This document shows, one piece after another, positions 56,735 to 60,000 of a DNA stretch of 60,000 nt (position 1 is the first letter of the stretch; each line of letters opens with the position of its first letter). Source of the stretch: Takakia lepidozioides. Lineage: Eukaryota > Streptophyta > Takakiopsida > Takakiales > Takakiaceae. Where the stretch lies: the NCBI GenBank assembly GCA_030704615.1, contig CM060731.1:23252001-23312000 (forward strand), in the 5' to 3' direction. A model generated the notes under the pieces. That model saw only the letters and a program-made list of their open reading frames with translations. It ran no database searches and had not been told where the DNA came from. The translations under genes were made by a program, and so were the position numbers.

Positions 56735-57000
56735 TTTGTGCCCACATCACATATCATTTCTCGATGCGAAATTCAGTTTGTGGCCATAGCACATATAATT
56801 TCTCAGTGCGAAGTTCACCTAAACTATCATTTCTCACTAGGAAAGCAGTTTGTGCCCATAGCACATATAATTTCTCAGTGCGAAATTCAGCTGAACTATC
56901 ATTTCTCACTGCGAAATGCAGTTTGTGCCCATAGCACATATAATTTCTCAATGTAAAATTCACCGAAACTATCATTTCTCAATGCGAAATTCACCGCCGC
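56735..57000. repeat. Minisatellite with ~75-bp period
   Basis: Units combine TTTGTGCCCATAGCACATAT, AATTTCTCAGTGCGAAATTC and an AACTATCATTTCTCA segment; about three to four units. The sub-motif ATTTCTCAxTGCGAAATTCA occurs twice per unit. Confidence 0.8.
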
Positions 57001-57899
57001 CGCTATAGGTTTAGGGTTTCTGATTACACTACTAAAGGTTTCGCCTCGTTGAATTGGCGCAGATGTACCGTACAAATGCACCAAAAACTATACCCGCTTA
57101 TGGTTTTATTCTGTTTTGAAAACATATAACTCCTATGACCAAGGTTAAAAAACATAAAATTCCCATGACCGTGGGGTGTGCTCACGCGAGCGTGCTCATG
57201 CTGTAATCACAGGATACCAAACCCCATTTTCATCAGATTTTGGAACAAGTACTGTAAAAGAGATCCAGTAGCAGTCACCACTTTTGCTAAGCAATGAAGG
57301 AATTTTAGTTTTTCCGTGATGCGGTGTGTTGAGGTGGTTATTGCCACTCAAGCTGATTTTCTTATGCACTTTGGACCCCAAGAATTTGTGCCATATAGTT
57401 TTCTTGCAGCTGAGTAGGTAGACTTTGGCACTTTGACTCGAGCGGGATTACAGAGGACAGTGCGACAAGCTACTCTGTCAAAGGAGTCGAACAGCTTGGG
57501 TGACAAATGGTTAAGCCAAGCAATAACGTTTTGTTAAAAAGCAACATTTCATGGTATCATGAAATGCAGAACTGGACTTTGCTGCACACAGTGCTCTGCG
57601 TGAGGTGAATGTGGAGATGGGAAATGCAAGTCGGGAAAGATACGACTTGGAGGTTTTTATTGACGCCAGGTTCCAGTTTACTTCTTAATGCTTTTTCAAA
57701 TATTGGGACTCTGTAAAGAAATCATTGTGAATGTCAACTAGAAACATGAAAGAATATTTAATGCAATTGATTAAATTTCAAGTGAAGCTAAGTAACAAGT
57801 AGACCGGTGTGCGGAGACATTTAGCATTGAAGCACCTTTCTCATACAGATGCTTTTGCTTACTCGAGACTAATTTCCCATGAATCAGTTTACAAATCAT
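57001..57899. other. Intergenic 3' of NOC3
   Basis: No gene is recognised. One telomere-like TTTAGGG near 57008 is isolated. Presumed 3' UTR of NOC3 lies at the right end. Confidence 0.45.
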
Positions 57900-60000
57900 C
57901 TACCTTCCATTTTTAACCCTCTTAGCTGTCCGAGATTTTCTTGCCATAAACTCCTTGTGCAAGCCAAGAGTCAAATTCAATCTTCGGTGCTCCTTCCGGA
58001 GAACCTCGTTCTCCCGATAATCTCGCAGAACTCTAAAATGCTTGACTAAACTCTTTCCAACCACTTCCACTTCCTCCGGGTCGAAGTCACCTACATACTT
58101 TGACCTGTTCCAGTCTTCACCCAAATCATTCAATAAAGCCAATGAAGAGTTGCTGACATCCTTGTATGCCTTTTTCTTAGATGACTTTTGTGGGGCCTGA
58201 ACAGCAGGCCTGAACCCACCCTCCCTGGTGGAATATGCTGTTAGGGCATCCACGGGTGACAAAGTGGCCAGAATGGCACTCTCAGATGATGAGGTGGCCA
58301 TGGTTGTGATTTCAGTTGCCAGCTTTGCGATCCCCGGGTGAGCATGCTGGCGCAGCAGTGTTACTTCCCACAGCACAGAGGAGAGAGCCCCACTCAGGTC
58401 GGGATCATCACCGCCTGCTTGGAACATCTGCAGAAGGGAATAATAGAGAAACACAATTTTCAATTTCTACAGAATCGCTTCATAGTTGTACCAGGGTTCC
58501 ACTGACAATCTCCCACACCAGGGTCTGAAACCATTCAATCTTAAGCTGCAGATTGAAATTAACTTTCCAACTACTATTGAGAGGCATCCCACCCAGCATG
58601 TACTTGAGATTCTAACAGGCATGTTGCAAGATTTTGACTTCTACTACAATGACATTCATTCATACATTTCAGGAGCAAAAACATTGATGTGACAATGTCA
58701 AGATTGCCTTCAGAACTAAGGCTCTCACCCCTCCATATCCTTCTCTCAAAAGATGAACTGAACCAAAACACAATCAACTTCCTGGTCCTAGCACAATAAC
58801 CATGCTGTAACACCCCAGTTATTAATGTTGGGTCCGTTGACCAATTAGAAGCAACCCACACAGTGCACATCTAATACAGACTTTTGGTACATACCGCCAT
58901 ATTGCCACCAACAGCACCCCCTCCTCCATCATTTTCCAGTATGTTCCGGCACTTTTTGTAGCGCTGGAATAAATGGCGTACTGTCACCAGAGCTGCAGGC
59001 ATCAAGTTCCAGCCAGAAGACAGCCAGAACACATACTAAGTCAAAGAAAGAAGCTACTGGGGCCACAGTTACACTCTCCATCACTTCAGAGACCCAGCTG
59101 CCAGCTCCTTAGACCACTAGAAAATAAATTACATATTTTTGGTACCTATGGGCAAGCTTCACCATTGAGACGAGTAACTATGGCACACATCAACACCAAT
59201 GACACCACCGACAAATTGTATACCAGCCATGGTCTCTGCAGTCCCAAGATGGAGAGCAAGAGAGGAGAGGCGTTTTATGAAGGCAGCCGCTCTTTGCATG
59301 TCATGCTGGCGCCCCTCCCATAGCATCACCAGTAGGGCTTCTGCAAGCACCTCTCCAAATTTTTCTTCATCCCTGATGCATAATTTGTTTACCAATCAAC
59401 AGATGTTAAGTCTCTTTACTGATGCTACAGATGGCATTTGCATGAAGGAACGAACTAGACATTATTGCTGCAAAGTGCTTGAACAAACGTAGAAATGAGA
59501 ATGTTCTCTTGGGACTACGAACATGATGCTAAAGAACGCACCTGATACCAGTGAAGAGCTTTTTCCTTAGAAGTCTACTAACACAACGATTTGGGTTGAT
59601 GAGCAAGGTCCAGGACAAAAGATTCCCACCTCATTGAATTGAACTCAAAGAGCAAGTTGTAGAGCCGGACAAAGAATTCTCTTAGGTCTATGTTGAGAGC
59701 ATCCATATTGCTGCGCACAATCTTGAATGCAATAATACAACACTGCAACCGCTCGCCCACGGTCAACAGATCCTCGGACTCAGTTCCTATTACAGTGTTG
59801 CCTCCAGCTGCCAACTTCCGAAGAACACTCAAGAGGTCAGCCATGAAGTCAACACTTATCAAGTGTGAAAATTTGGCCAAACCATCAAGGGCTGGGCCCA
59901 GAAGTGGGCGCTGCCCAAGTGTCACGACCCCTTGCTCTGCATCCCGAACCTTGGCAGCAAGTGCCCTGCAAAGCCAAAAATATGACAGCATGCGTTATAT
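57900..60000 (-). CDS. NOC3: Nucleolar complex protein 3 homologue, C-terminal half (5' end outside window)
   Basis: Minus-strand exons: 59630-59965, 59224-59372, 58895-58992 and 57900-58427. Phases fit throughout and the upstream exons lie beyond 60000. The visible ~370 residues cover the Noc/CBF-family C-terminal region: LLGPALDGLAKFSHLISVDF, LLSVLRKLAAGG, FIKRLSSLALHLGTAETMA, TVRHLFQRYKKCRNILEND and SGALSSVLWEVTLLRQHAHP, then a basic tail ending RTAKRVKNGR. NOC3 is a conserved nucleolar factor for pre-60S ribosome maturation, and in yeast also for replication initiation. Frames are intact, so this looks like a working gene. Confidence 0.9.

Noticed and set aside
57003-57018. Telomere-like TTTAGGG
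   Set aside because: Only one copy; chance occurrence in AT-rich sequence.
56545-57205. DNA transposon around the minisatellite, from inverted text TGAGCAtGC...TGAGCACA at both ends
   Set aside because: The inverted similarity is short and gapped and I found no target-site duplication at any tested boundary.

Overview
This is plant nuclear DNA. It holds a G-type lectin receptor kinase, a PLAC8/DUF614 gene, a Shewanella-like protein phosphatase, a plant-type sugar isomerase-domain gene and the 3' half of a nucleolar NOC3 gene, with spliceosomal introns (GT/AG). The many degenerate PPR (PLS/E-type) fragments and the mix of Ty3/gypsy chromovirus, hAT, MULE-like and LINE sequence suggest a seed-free land plant such as a fern, lycophyte or bryophyte. 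That lineage call is inference. No prokaryotic features are present.

Layout: 1-3 kb, intergenic, with a 660-bp non-autonomous hAT element and a perfect 182-bp tandem duplication. 3.6-6.3 kb (+), lectin receptor kinase with a frameshift in its lectin domain. 6.8-9.9 kb (-), intact five-exon PLAC8 gene, reconstructed by splicing. 11.5-12.3 kb, a second hAT element of the same family containing a SINE-like head. 12.9-24.2 kb (-), a dead Ty3/gypsy chromovirus with one LTR, a tRNA-Met primer site, two internal inversions and lost RT catalytic residues; the larger inverted block (14.4-20.6 kb) holds PPR debris and an unknown acidic ORF. 24.4-25.8 kb, a satellite of about 60/120 bp. 26.4-28.7 kb, collapsed tandem PPR units and their companion repeats. 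30-32 kb, MULE-like zinc-finger and SWIM fragments.

32.7-38.8 kb (+) is the most unusual locus: a multi-exon relic joining an AT-hook-like segment, a ParB/sulfiredoxin-like domain (DGNHR motif) and a DNA N4/N6-type methyltransferase fold. Its first intron is a tandem array of 11-bp-stem hairpins, and similar hairpins occur in other introns of the same gene. 39.9-40.7 kb, GDSL esterase pseudogene. 41.8-42.9 kb (-), SIS-domain gene. 44.4-48.1 kb (+), intact eight-exon SLP phosphatase. 48.3-51.7 kb (-), three head-to-tail LINE copies abutting CT/GA microsatellites. 53.7-55.2 kb (+), a different RT relic. 56.7-57.0 kb, minisatellite. 57.9-60 kb (-), NOC3.

The host genes (kinase, PLAC8, SIS, SLP, NOC3) are unrelated and independently transcribed. 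The rest is layered transposable-element decay. Several relics share premature TAG codons where CAG would fit, as expected if methylated CHG sites had decayed by C-to-T change.
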